Made by a program: the position numbers and the translations under genes
Shown here: in pieces, positions 49,757 to 60,348 of the stretch
How the letters are laid out: the number at the start of each line of letters is the position of its first letter
Position numbering within the stretch: the first letter of the stretch is position 1
Source of the DNA: Certhia americana
Taxonomy: Eukaryota > Chordata > Aves > Passeriformes > Certhiidae
Direction of reading: 5' to 3'
DNA: 64,000 bases
Assembly: GCA_018697195.1 (NCBI GenBank)
Contig: CM031857.1
Span: 59,125,472-59,189,471, forward strand
Notes under the pieces: generated by a model
What the model was told of the DNA's origin: nothing
Seen by the model: only the letters and a program-made list of their open reading frames with translations
The model's database searches: none

Positions 49757-50638
49757 CAGCCTGGGAAAAGCAGTTTAATTAGTTAAAAATCAAATCAGAG
49801 TAGGGCAATAAGAAATAAAAACTAAAGGTTAAAATGCTTTTCCCTCAGCCCTCCTTTATTAAATTCACTCCTGAAATCTCTATCTCCTTCTCCCTCACAG
49901 CACCACAGAGGGACAGGGAACAGGGGCAGTTCGTCATACTTTGCTGATCCTTCCTCCTCAGAGGGAGGACTCATGACACTCTTCCCCTGCTTCAGCATGG
50001 GATTCCTCCCACATAAGACAATCCTTCACAAAATTTCCAACATGTGTCCTTCCCACGAGCTGCAGTTCTCCACAAACTGTCCCAGTGTGGTGGAGAGTTC
50101 ACAAACTCTCCCATGGGGTGCAGTCCCTGAGTAACAGGCTGCTTGGAACAGAACCCAATCTCCTGTGGGTTCAAGGCTGCCTAGGTCCACAGGTCCTGCC
50201 AGGACTACATAGGGACATAGCCTCCTTCAGGTACCCATGTGCTCCAGGGTAGGGTGTACCAGTAGGTGGTCTACAGGTGGATTTCCACCACAGATCTCCA
50301 TGGCATTCACCATGTGCTGCTGGGGAATCTCTGCTCCAGAGCCTGGACCAGCTCCTTCTCCTTCTTCACTGATCTGCACGTCTTCAGAGTTTATCCTCTC
50401 ACATGTCCTCACTTCTCTGTCAGAGGCCTCAGTCGGTGTTGCAGAGTTTTTTTTCCCCTTCTTAACTCTGTTATCTGAGTGGCACTACCATCATTGATGA
50501 TGGGCTTGGCCTTGGTCAGTGGCAGATTTGTCTGTGACCCACCTGGGACTGGCCCTCAGACAGTAGCTTCTGGCATCTTCTAACAGAAGCTACCTTGTAC
50601 CCTTCACCACCAAAATCTTGCTGTGCAAACCAGATACA
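49757..50638 (-). mobile_element. LTR family 1 copy C, nearly complete (minus strand)
   Basis: This is the longest continuous family 1 LTR here (882 bp, minus strand). On the plus strand it begins inside the R/U5 region ('cagcctgggaaaagcag', 'aatcaaatcagagtaggg'). It passes 'tcctcctcagagggaggac' and the repeated 'ccatggggtgcagtccc', 'ctccagggtagggtg' and 'ctgctggggaatctctgctc' units. It ends with the U3 start complement 'accaccaaaatcttgctgtg', 'caaaccagataca' (LTR start TGTAT at 50638). The outer U5 end (the TGTGG...GATGCC block present in copy A) is missing. At the break, the 13-mer ATCAAATCAGAGT occurs both just outside (49744-49756) and 45 bp inside (49789-49801). No proviral interior follows. 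Confidence 0.88.
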
Positions 50639-51100
50639 GGTCCATTAAGAAGTTTTTCAGGGAATATTAATAAAAAAGCAATAAAGATACAAACACATGA
50701 CAAGCAAACAAGTAAGGGAGATGATAAATTTTACCAAAACTTCTCAAGCATTAATTGATGATTCATTAAAACGTATTGGTAAAACTTTGTAGAAGGGGAA
50801 TACAGGCATTGCAACTCATGAGAATAGGGAAACAAAATAAACAGGATGGATATTTCAGGGCAATGGGGGGGACTGTGCAAGATCATTAGGTAATTCATAG
50901 GGGGAGAATCCTGTGTGAGACAAAGGAAAGAATCAGGGAAAGAAAAAGGCAGGGAAGAATAGGGGGAAGGAAAAAAAAGGTTAATATTATAAGTACTTAT
51001 CTGTCTGAGCCCTTTCCCCTACCAATGCAATCTACTCTATATTTATTCTTAAGGCTTTTTTTTTTTGCCATTTTCTATGTAATTTCACTCTCTATCGCAT
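50639..51100. other. Unassigned, purine-rich in part
   Basis: A/G-rich sequence (notably 50860-50980, with GGGGGGG and GGGGGAGAA runs) lies beside LTR copy C. It has no recognised identity. Confidence 0.55.
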
Positions 51101-51640
51101 GCATGAGTGATGCAAGGTCTAGCTTTTAGGACATGGAAAAGCAGCCATGGGTGCCAGGGCTCCCAGCTCTGTATGCCAATGACTCTGGAGATCAGCGCAT
51201 AAGTCCCTGCATATTGGACTTGTAAGTGTTGGTAGTTATGGAGGGGTCTCAGAGTGTTTATATTTCTCCCTAATGAATTTTAATTGATGTCCATAGATAT
51301 GTATATGTCATTCTATAGGAAATTACAAGCTGGAATAACCAGTGAGAAGGAGTAAAAGATGCATCTGTAAAGGTTAAAAAACTTTGCAACAGAGTGCAGG
51401 TGCCTTACATCAGGGTTGGGGTATCAAGTGGGACAGGGAATACACTGGCATATGGAGGAACCCGTGAGTTTGGGGTGCCCAAGGGCTGAGTGTGTGAGTG
51501 CTGAGTGGGTGCAGACTACACAGTGGGACCAGCCAGTGAGTTTGGCATCCATGGGGTGGGCAAGGGGGGGCTGAAGTCTGGACAGGGGTCCTGGGTGGTC
51601 ACCTGTTACAGCAGAGCTTTCTCAATGAGCTCTGAATTTT
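51101..51640. other. GC-richer block of unknown origin
   Basis: This stands out from AT-rich neighbours, especially 51400-51600, with G-rich plus-strand sequence and recurrent 'gagtttgg' and 'gtgagtg' motifs (gtgagtttggggtgcccaag, then ccagtgagtttggcatcc). The composition and short internal repetition resemble the leader or LTR of an endogenous retrovirus, but I cannot define boundaries or a family. No meaningful open frame was seen. Confidence 0.4.
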
Positions 51641-54355
51641 GCAATCCAAATGTCTGCACAATTAAGACAGTTCAAGGGGCATAAAGGAAAAAAAAAATTG
51701 CTTTGGTGAAAGATCCTGTAGATATACTGCAATTAATGCCAACAATGACAGTGCCTTGGTTTTTTGTTTGCTTTTGTACCACATACTGACTAGAGAGATT
51801 GTTTCAGAGATTTCTGTTTTGCAATAAATCGGAAATTATTTTCCTTGTCAGCATGCTGGCAGAAACAGCATGATGATACAGAAACAGTGACAAAAGAAAT
51901 CGACAGCAGACACTTCAGGTACCTTTGTCAGATATGAAATATGCAGTATCTAGTAAATAAATCTGTTCTTAGCAACAAAAAACACTGAGAGTAAACTGCA
52001 AAATTTACTCTTCTTGAATAGGTGGACAAAGTTTTCTGAAGGATCTGCACCAAACATTATCTGCTCTTGCCTTGGGCTGGACAAGGCAGCAAATATGCAC
52101 AGTGAATATAGGATGCAGGATTTTTTATTCCATTACATGGAGCCTTCAGGTCAATTTGCAAACAAACCCAGGCTCTAGAGTTTGCTGTGGAAATACTTGT
52201 GATATTTTCAACAAGTCTTGACATGAGGTGCATGTATCTTGTATGTTTCCCTGGGCTTTGTCTGTCAGGAATAGATATAGATGTGAATACATGTAACCCT
52301 GATTAGTATGGCAGTGCTAGCAGTAGCCTACCAATGTATCATCATAACTGGTTTTGTTTAGAAAGCTCTCTCTATCTGATATACTCATCTGTGAAATAAG
52401 GATATTTTGTAATTGTTGAGCAAATTTAAATCTCAAAAATATGAACAGATTCCTTGAGATTTTTTTAAATCAACACTCAGATACTGAACAAACGTAATTT
52501 AGAAGAAAAAGATGTATTAACATAAGCGAGATTTCTGTACTTTCTTTTGTGAAAGGGTGGCAGCTAGCAAGAGATGAACACAAGTAACATGGTTTCAGTG
52601 TATTCGTTTGAGGCACTGTGTTCCAAAGTGTTTACAATGCCAGTAATTGACAATCTGGACCTTATTGACTTAAAAAGTTCTTAGTACTGTTTTATTCAAT
52701 ATATTTATGCCTAGTGGTACAGCACTTATCTGGGATCTAACTGTGATCTGTAATTATTTATAATATTCCCTTTAAGGTAGCAATCTAAATTAAAATTACT
52801 AGCCAGAAGGATTTTTAAAAGAGCAACTCTAACCTCCTTAGAAAATCACATGCATATTGATATAACTAGCTCATCATACATTTTCTAACACCCTAAGGCA
52901 TACCAGACTCTTTTTTCCTATTTGTTCCATTTTCACATAGTATCTCATTGAGCATTTTCGCTATTCTTTCAGGAATTTTTCAGGACTATAACTCTTTCCA
53001 CAGCTCCAAATTGTAAGCTTTTATATCAATTTTATTTCTTTGTTCATTGATTTCTTATTTTATGTAAAAGCAATGAAATATTAATTTTGTGAAGCCACAG
53101 AACACTGGTAAATTTTTATATTATGTTGCACAGAATATTGACTCATTTATTCCCTTATTAACATTAAGTTTTTTTCTTTTTATCACTTTTAGGAAGGAGT
53201 ATGATGAAAATCTGTTTCAAATCTCTAGTCTGGTTTGTCACTCAGCAGGGAAATAAATAAATGTCTCCAATAAGTTTATTCAAAGCATTTTCTTTGGTAA
53301 ACACAATCAAGTACACATAGAGACATGCAAGCAATGAAATACCAGAACATCTGGTGAACTGCAGGTGGGCTAGGAATATGAAGTTGAAACAGGTGCACAG
53401 AAGCAGGCTTTCTAATTCTGAAATTGTATTAGATTCTAGTAGTTTTCTATATATGTGAGGCAATGACCTGCATGATTTCCACATAGGTTAGAATCAGCCA
53501 CGTGTCATGTTCAAGAACCTATTTTACAAGAGGATAGAGCTGCAAACGAAGCAAGTATTACAAGAACGTTTCTTTTCATTTTAATACATATTTTTGCCAT
53601 AATATCTATGGATGTCCTAATCTCTCCTCCTTCCTTCCCTCTGGCTCCTTCCTATAATATCAATGTTTTTATGCATGTAACTCTGGTGTTGTAAACTTAC
53701 TTTCATAAGTAAAAACTACTGTTACTCAAGATGCCCTCTTCTCTCTCTAGTACTTTTTTTTCAATAATTTGTTGGGGTTTTTTTTGGGGTTTTTTTAATA
53801 CTAGTCAGTTGCAGGTATTGATGGGGAAAAAAAAAAAGAAACTCTCTGTTAAAGGATGTTTCAAAACTGCATTTGTATTTTTGAGATCTCAAAGCTGAAG
53901 CTAAAACTTCCTAAACTCTTTGGTGAATTCAGCTGTGAAAATAAATCTGAATCCTTTAAAAGTGCAAAAGATAGATATTTTTAAAATATTTCAGGAATAA
54001 GATGCTTAATTTTAAGTTGTATATTTTAACCTCATTTAGAATTATGAGGATAAAGCTTCTTTCCATGACTTCTTACTTGTATTAGGGTCTGTAAGTCAGT
54101 GAAGGAGGTCTAAAAATTTTATGTCTTATTTGAACTCCATATTTGTCATATGTGCTTTTTATACCATAGACAGTACATCCATGCAGAGAGAGTTTGGTCA
54201 GTTTCTGTTCAAAGACAGCCTCTGCTTTATGTGTTTCTGTCTGTGCTTATCATGCTCTGTACATCACTCCAAGAAGTTTAGCTAGAAGAAAGCATATAGA
54301 GATATTTCTATGCTACATCTCTAGGGTTTAAATTCAATAAAAAAACCCCTAAACT
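51641..54355. other. Unassigned AT-rich DNA
   Basis: There is no gene or known element. A G/T tract (gttggggttttttttggggttttttt) lies near 53772-53797 and a run of A at 53826-53837. Confidence 0.62.
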
Positions 54356-54420
54356 AAACAAACAAACAAACAACCCCCCCCCCCCCCAAAAAAAAAAAAA
54401 AAAAGCAAAAAACACCCAAA
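54356..54420. repeat. (CAAA)n, poly-C and poly-A composite tract
   Basis: (AAAC)n units lead into 14 consecutive C (54374-54387), directly followed by 17 A (54388-54404) and further A-rich sequence. The poly-C/poly-A junction is unusual and prone to sequencing and assembly error. Confidence 0.92.
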
Positions 54421-56570
54421 AGACACAGAAATGAGGCATATGATTTCTAAATGCACAAACCCCCAAACCAAACTATATTAAGCTTAAGCTAGTCGCTGTT
54501 AATTACTTACTTACCACTTAGATGTGCTAGATCAACCAGTGTAATCAAAGAAACCTGACTGTCTTTTTGTTTACCCACTTTGCTGGTAGACACTTTTACC
54601 CAATTATGCATTTTTTACTTATTCTATCAAAGACTAAATCCATAGACATACATACAAACAAACACACAAACTGATATTCCACTGATTTTGAATATTTCCA
54701 CTTCAAGTTTATTTAGTTCTACCATTTGGAATATAATATTTACATCTCTGCTATAACCCTCAAGATGTTTTATTTTCCCCCTAAATGACTTGAGGAGTCC
54801 CAAACAGCCAAAGGAAGCCTGGAAATATTTTTCATTTTGACTTCCTAAGTCATAATATCTTTCCTGCCAACAGTCAAACATTATGAACTCATTTACCTGA
54901 TGCTAATAGGTCAAGTTGTGTCAAATCTGCTGAGTTTACCATCTAACTCATCTCTAAATTGTTGCACATTTAGTACCTATTAGATAGGCTGCACAGTTGC
55001 ATTGGGAACATCAGAGTGGCTCTCTTCACCCCTCCACTGTTTGTAGGCCATAAACCAAACATAATTTGACCTATTTTCAATAACTTCATATGTATCCAAT
55101 AAGCACACAAGGCTTTCAGACCAGCTTTATTATGTAGCACACTTGAAAAATGATGAACACCAAAACAATCATGAGCAAAATCTCTGAACAGTGATTCTTA
55201 TCAACATGTTCAGTCCAAAAATCTATTCCAACATTAGTATCCCACTAAGAACAGTGAAAACAAACTAATAATTATTACTTATGTCATCATGAGCCAAAAT
55301 TCATGTCATTTTAAGTTGCACATAGCATTTAAATTTTAAATTAAACTAGTTCCTTTTTTAAAGTACACTTATGGCCCCATATTTTAACCAGAGTTACAGA
55401 TGCTAAACATACAATTGGTTTTCATTGGAGGAGGGAAAGCTAATAAGAAAGGGAAAAGTTCCCACTTTCTCATACTGGCATTTTTTCTTTGCCCACTATG
55501 CTACTGCTACTTCCATTCATATATCAGAACCTCTGTGAAGATTTTAATATCCAGACATACCATGGTATTTCCTCACCTTCTTTTGAGATACTCAGTGGCT
55601 TGTGTTATTCTGTACCTATGTAGTTTCCTAAGAAACCAACTCATACCCTGGCCTTTGCAACTGCTGCCTCCTGGAATACAGTGTGAAGGTGCAAGTTAAC
55701 CCAAACATTTGTACACCATAGTACAAAGGCATCAGGGGCAAGTTATCCTTGCAGAGAGGTGGCACTGCATGTCTGCATCCAATCTTTGTGGCAGTTCCAG
55801 GCTGCAGAAAACCATAGGGGGCACAAACAAAGCCTTGATTGCTTCTTTATTTTACTGGTTTCTAGTTAGCTGTGGGAAAAACACTCTCCCTGATCTTTCT
55901 TTTCCTTTCACAGACCATATTAGTATCCTAAACCCTTCCACCAACTGGAGGAATCTGTCTATTCACTATGCAGGGACACTAAAAAAACCTTCCTTCAATC
56001 CATATCACCACAGAGAATACTTTTTAGGGGTCCTAATTCTTACCTAATTTAAATCAAATCCATCCAAAGTAAACCTGGGGTTTTTAAATGGAGCTACTTC
56101 TTACTTAAACTTGTGCAGCTCACAGAGACCACAGGGACCTCAAGATCATAAATCATTCTTACCTTAAATGAAAACTTTCTTTTTCATTAGTGACCCGGGG
56201 AATTGTTTTCTTCCTTTAGTAACTGTTGTAGCTTCTGGTAGTCCTACTAGAGATTCCTGATTGCAATATTTCTCCATGAAAGTCACTGACACCTCTACAT
56301 TTCTCTCAGGGAGACAATAAATCTGAGAAACCTACTCTTTGTTAAAATTGCAAAAAGTTCTGATCATTCTGCACACGTGATGGGAATAAATTTCATTGTT
56401 CTGTCTAAAAAAACCTGATTAGTGGTTTAAAGAACACAAAAATGTTCAGAGCTGTTAGTTTTTAACTTAGATAGCTTTATTCATACCTTTATTCTGCCTC
56501 TAGGCAATCACACAGGTTTATGTGTGGTTGAAATTCAGCTCTACTACTTTTTGACTGAAAATACTTCAGT
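54421..56570. other. Unassigned AT-rich DNA
   Basis: There is no recognised element. A 112-codon plus-strand open frame at 55709-56047 has no domain, no conserved-looking motif and no flanking splice signals I would trust. Confidence 0.6.
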
Positions 56571-56785
56571 TTTCCTTCCTTCCTTCCGCATGTTCCTTCC
56601 TTCCTTCCTTCCGCACCTTCCTTCCTCCCGTGCCTTCCTTCCTCCCGTGCCTTCCTTCCTCCCGTGCCTTCCTTCCGCGCCTTCCTTCCACGCCTTCCTT
56701 CCACGCCTTCCTCCGCGCCTTCCTTCCACACCTTCCTACCTACCTGCCTGCCTTCCTTACCCTGCCTGCCTGCCTTCCTGCTGAG
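56571..56785. repeat. Pyrimidine-rich CCTTCCTTCC minisatellite
   Basis: About 215 bp built from CCTTCCTTCC cores separated by short variable linkers. Three 17-bp units end TCCCGTG, followed by 13-bp units ending GCG, ACG, ACG and ACA and a 12-bp unit ending GCG, then (CCTA)n and (CCTG)n. The plus strand is almost pure pyrimidine with regularly spaced single purines and CpG. Apparent open frames on both strands (Pro/Ser-Leu or Gly/Arg/Lys-Glu repeats) are consequences of the repeat and not genes. Confidence 0.93.
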
Positions 56786-56796
56786 AGGAAGGCAGG
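56769..56796. repeat. Perfect 11-bp hairpin at the minisatellite edge
   Basis: CCTGCCTTCCT (56769-56779) and AGGAAGGCAGG (56786-56796) are perfect inverted complements around the 6-base loop GCTGAG. An alternative pairing of AGGAAGG (56786-56792) with CCTTCCT (56803-56809) is also possible. Confidence 0.88.
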
Positions 56797-56830
56797 ATCT
56801 CTCCTTCCTGAGAGGCCTGCCTGCCTCTCT

Positions 56831-57859
56831 TTACAAAATTGTCCTTGGCAATAAGATATTCTAATGCCAAGGGGTATTATATCAAGAGTAATTATAAAAA
56901 AATTGTAGACAATTAAATGGAAATTTGTATGAAAACAATACAGTACAGTAGCACTCTAGGAGATAAAGAATTATCATGCAGTATCATCATAAGGTAAACA
57001 AACATCTTTTAAACAGTTTGAAAACTTTTATATTTAATCCTTCCCTCTCATCGCCCAATATAGGTCATGCTACAAAGTGAGAAATTTACATGCTATTATT
57101 ATGATACAAAATGTGAGAAATTGCCATTCTATATCAGACCACAGTTCCAGCCTCATTTTCTAACACTGATGCTGACCACTGGTGGATATTCAGGGTCAGA
57201 GCATTATGAACAAGGACATGGGTACCTGAATTCACAAGTCAGAATACCAGAATACTGGCTTCAGAGGGTACACTCTTTTAAGGACATTCTATAAATAATG
57301 AGGGACAGCATTCATACAGGAAACTGCTCATCTTTGAGCTTAAACCTTGAGGAAGACAAACTATCCTGGTAGCTTATCTGAATATTTTTTGCGAAGTGCT
57401 TTCTGAGGAAGAATATAGAACCTTTGTAAAGAGTTACTTGAATTGTCTCCATCAAACATCATGGGAATGATAGAGAACACTCATGCTAGGAGGGATTAAA
57501 AGAAACAAAGGTCCTAACATGTAATTTATGAACTGCAGATATAAAAGACAAACATATTCCAAATGTTTACATTATTTTTTCGTTTAAAGAACCAATTGAC
57601 CAAACAAGTACCTGAAAAATATAGTCCTCCAGAACCCACAAACTCTTCTTTAAAAATTGCTCTCAATTTTAATATAAAATAAAAAATCCAGATAAAGTTG
57701 TCTTAGAATGAAATTAAAAATTTGGACTTTTTTTCCAATTAAACTTTAGATAAAAAGATGAAAATATTCATAAGTTATGCGTCAAATAAATTAAATATAT
57801 ATATTTAGATACAAATCATATTATTTATTAATCCAGTTCATACGCACTTGGGTGCCAAT
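56831..57859. other. Unassigned AT-rich DNA
   Basis: About 1 kb with no recognised element before the minus-strand ERVK-like LTR. A (AT)n patch (aattaaatatatatatttag) lies near 57790-57809. Confidence 0.62.
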
Positions 57860-58202
57860 TGAAGATTCCCCTTTTCCTCCACCCCCCCCCCCCCCCCCCC
57901 CAAGCTGCTAGCTCAGATTTAGGGGAATTTTGGGAGAGAGGATTACAAGATAGGGAGAAGAGTTTCAAAAGAGGCTCGTTACCTCAGGATGTATTCCAAA
58001 GCTTTATTCTCAATGAAGGGGCTCCAAGAAGCAAGGAGAGCAGCACGTGGAGGGAGAAGGGTTTTTATCTCCTTTGGGGTTGGGGTCAGGTTACCTGGCC
58101 AAAGGCCATAGGTTCAGAGACAAGGGGCAGGTGAATCAGGTCAGGTTACAGTTTCTGGGGGAGGGGTTTTGGGGGGAGAACATTCCCAAAAGGAATGCAA
58201 CA
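57860..58202 (-). mobile_element. ERVK-like solo LTR, copy 1 (minus strand)
   Basis: Read on the minus strand this begins TGTTGCATTCCTTTTGGG (58202) and ends GGGGAATCTTCA (57860). It contains GATAAAAACC (TATA-type; complement near 58062-58069), then AATAAAGC (complement at 58003-58008) and a short U5 with a G/C homopolymer. It aligns along its whole length with the plus-strand LTR at 60009-60342, by eye at roughly 85% identity. Its C tract (20 C, 57882-57901 on the plus strand) is longer than the 8 G of the other copy. Flanking hexamers GCCAAT and TCAAAA do not form a convincing target duplication. No proviral interior is seen. Confidence 0.85.
57882..57901. repeat. Run of 20 C inside LTR U5
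   Basis: This homopolymer expansion within LTR copy 1 corresponds to 8 G (reverse sense) in LTR copy 2. G-quadruplex/i-motif potential is obvious. Its length is likely unstable and possibly mis-sequenced. Confidence 0.93.
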
Positions 58203-60002
58203 TCAAAATATATATGTATATTTTAAAATTATAAATCTAAATCTGAGAAGACTCACAAGCTTTCCATGAATACTCTGCTAACAGTAATCACTTTATTCCT
58301 CTGCAGTTCTAAAGAAACTGTGATGTCTTTTCTGGATCTCAGCTATCAGAGCATATTAACACCTTACAATGCTTAATGATTTAAATTTCAAAACACTGGT
58401 ATGGGAAGAAAACCTTTCATTACAGAGGGAGCAAAAAACAATAGGGCATAACATCTTTTAAAACAGTGGCATGGCTTTGTTCCAGTCACCCGGAAATCCA
58501 TGAAGCAGCCCTCCATCCTTTACAATGACTGATCACTCGACCACACTTTGTCTCCTTCTCTTTGCTTAATGACTGCATCTTTCTTAGACCCTGTCCCTCT
58601 CTGGGGGGAGGATGGACCCCAGAACATATCGCCATTGCCAGCCTGCTCAGGAGATAACAAGGGCTAGACATCAGGCTGAGCACCACCAGGGACAGATCTG
58701 TGCTGATAGGCACAAAAGGCAACACTCCTGCTGTGCCTGGCTAAATTACAGCAGGGTCTGGCCCACAGTATTAATTTCTCACTTCCAAAAGAATGAAGGG
58801 GACAGTAAATCTTTCAATGAAACTGGAAATAGCACAGTTCCGTTCTACATGAAAGTGTGAAGTAGAAGTTCAAAGGTTATCCCTGAATCACAGGCTTATA
58901 TAAAATCAGCCTGCCACCATGTTAGCATCATATGGTAACACTTTAAACACTTTATTTAAGCATTTCATTTAGGAAACAATTACTGTAAGTTTTTGTCTAA
59001 CATAATTAATAGGTCAAGCAGCACTTATTAAGTCTTTAGGCATTAATTGACATTTAAAAATTATCACATATGACACACTAATTAGATATCAATCACTTAT
59101 TAGAACTACTGACATTTAATAAGCATTTTAAATTATAACAAACTCTCCTGCTATACATATCTTTCCAAACTACAAGTACCTGCAAATAGTACTTAAGGCA
59201 TTTAATATGTTAAGACTTATTTTGTCCTTGTAATTATCACATAGAAAAATCATCTGCTCGGTATATGTTTTGGTGATAAATAAGTATCTGTGTCTTTTCA
59301 GTTCACTAATGAATGACACAAAAGGAATAAAATGCATAACATGCATATTAAAATAGTTTTTATAGCACAATTGAAATTAACTGTATCTTTGTCCTCTTTC
59401 TGTGTCAGATGTGAACTTAATTTCTCCTCTGATTCTACTGTCCTGTCCTGAGGAAAGAAATACAAATGTCCAAGTGTTAATTGCTGACCTCTGTCACCCC
59501 TTAATTATGCATTCATGTATCTTCTTTGGTATTCCCTTGAATAGCTGTCTCCTTTTACAAAGATCTTGCCATCAGACGCTTCACAGATACAATCTCTCTC
59601 TTGACCTAATTGAACCTACTATCAGTTAATTTTTATAATACTAACTAGGTATTTTGGATGACATAAAAACCCTACAGGGTGCCCAAATTTTACAAAACTA
59701 GTGTCCATACTGACAGCTCGAAAAGAATCAGAGAGCTGTTTCTTCAGCACATACTTTTGCATGCATTTTCCTGCTAATATATGCACTAACCCGTAAGATA
59801 CTCATATATTTGCAATTTTGCTGAACAAATAGAAATCACTGTTTGTTTCACATATGTTTCTTGACGAACATATACCTATGTGATGAGTTATATTGGGATT
59901 TTAGAATTTGTAAATACAGAGCATTTCCCAGATTTCTCTATACATGTGCTTGAAACATATTCTTCTTTCTGGAAAAGAAAAGTAATATGGCAGTAACCTG
60001 CA
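58203..60002. other. Unassigned spacer between inverted LTRs
   Basis: About 1.8 kb with no proviral genes, so the two flanking LTRs do not bound one provirus; they are also inverted. The segment 58470-58770 is less AT-rich and has no identity I can support. The remainder is AT-rich. Confidence 0.62.
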
Positions 60003-60008
60003 GCAGGG
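60003..60008. repeat. Target-site duplication, left copy (GCAGGG)
   Basis: This hexamer directly before the TG of LTR copy 2 recurs directly after its end (60343-60348). Six-base duplications are typical of ERVK/beta-type (class II) retroviral integration. Confidence 0.85.
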
Positions 60009-60141
60009 TGTTGTATCCCTTTTACGAATGCTCTCCCCCCAAAACCCCTCCCCCAGAAACTGTAACCTGGCCTGAGTTACCTGCCCCTTTGAGTCTGACC
60101 TATGGCCTTCGGCCAGGTAACCTGACCCCGACCCCAAAGGT

Positions 60142-60150
60142 GATAAAAAC
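60142..60150 (+). promoter_or_regulatory. LTR TATA-type box (GATAAAAAC)
   Basis: This lies about 55 bp upstream of AATAAA, at the same alignment position in both LTR copies, and would set the R start of this LTR. Confidence 0.5.
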
Positions 60151-60200
60151 CCCTCTCTCCTGATGTGCCCCTCTCCTTGCCTCCGGAATCCCTTCATTGA

Positions 60201-60206
60201 AATAAA
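60201..60206 (+). terminator. LTR polyadenylation signal (AATAAA)
   Basis: Canonical AATAAA followed by the block 'gctttggaatacatc', conserved between the two LTR copies. It is expected to direct R-region polyadenylation. Confidence 0.6.
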
Positions 60207-60342
60207 GCTTTGGAATACATCTTGAGGTAAGGGGCCTCTTTTGAAACTGTTCACCCTATCTTGAAGATTCCCCTCTCTCAAAATCCCCCTAAATCTGAGC
60301 TAGCAGCTTGTGGGGGGGGTGGAGGAGATAGGGGTATCATTA

Positions 60343-60348
60343 GCAGGG
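60343..60348. repeat. Target-site duplication, right copy (GCAGGG)
   Basis: Exact repeat of 60003-60008 directly downstream of the LTR end. Confidence 0.85.

Larger units (their letters stand above)
60009..60342 (+). mobile_element. ERVK-like solo LTR, copy 2 (plus strand)
   Basis: This is a 334-bp solo LTR beginning TGTTGTATCCC and ending GGGGTATCATTA. The expected final CA is TA here, and copy 1 ends TTCA at the same alignment point. Inside are GATAAAAAC (60142-60150, TATA-type), AATAAA (60201-60206), 'gctttggaatacatcttgag' and a GGGGGGGG run in U5. It is flanked by a perfect 6-bp duplication, GCAGGG. It is inverted relative to copy 1 and lies 1.8 kb away, so the two LTR promoters point away from each other. 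Confidence 0.88.

Noticed and set aside
56489..56864. Several repetitive open frames on both strands (Pro/Ser/Leu or Gly/Arg/Lys/Glu repeats)
   Set aside because: They are direct translations of the CCTTCC minisatellite in different frames.
57860..60342. Possibility that the two ERVK-like LTRs bound one provirus
   Set aside because: They are in inverted orientation, and the 1.8 kb between them has no gag, pol or env similarity, primer-binding site or polypurine tract I can see.
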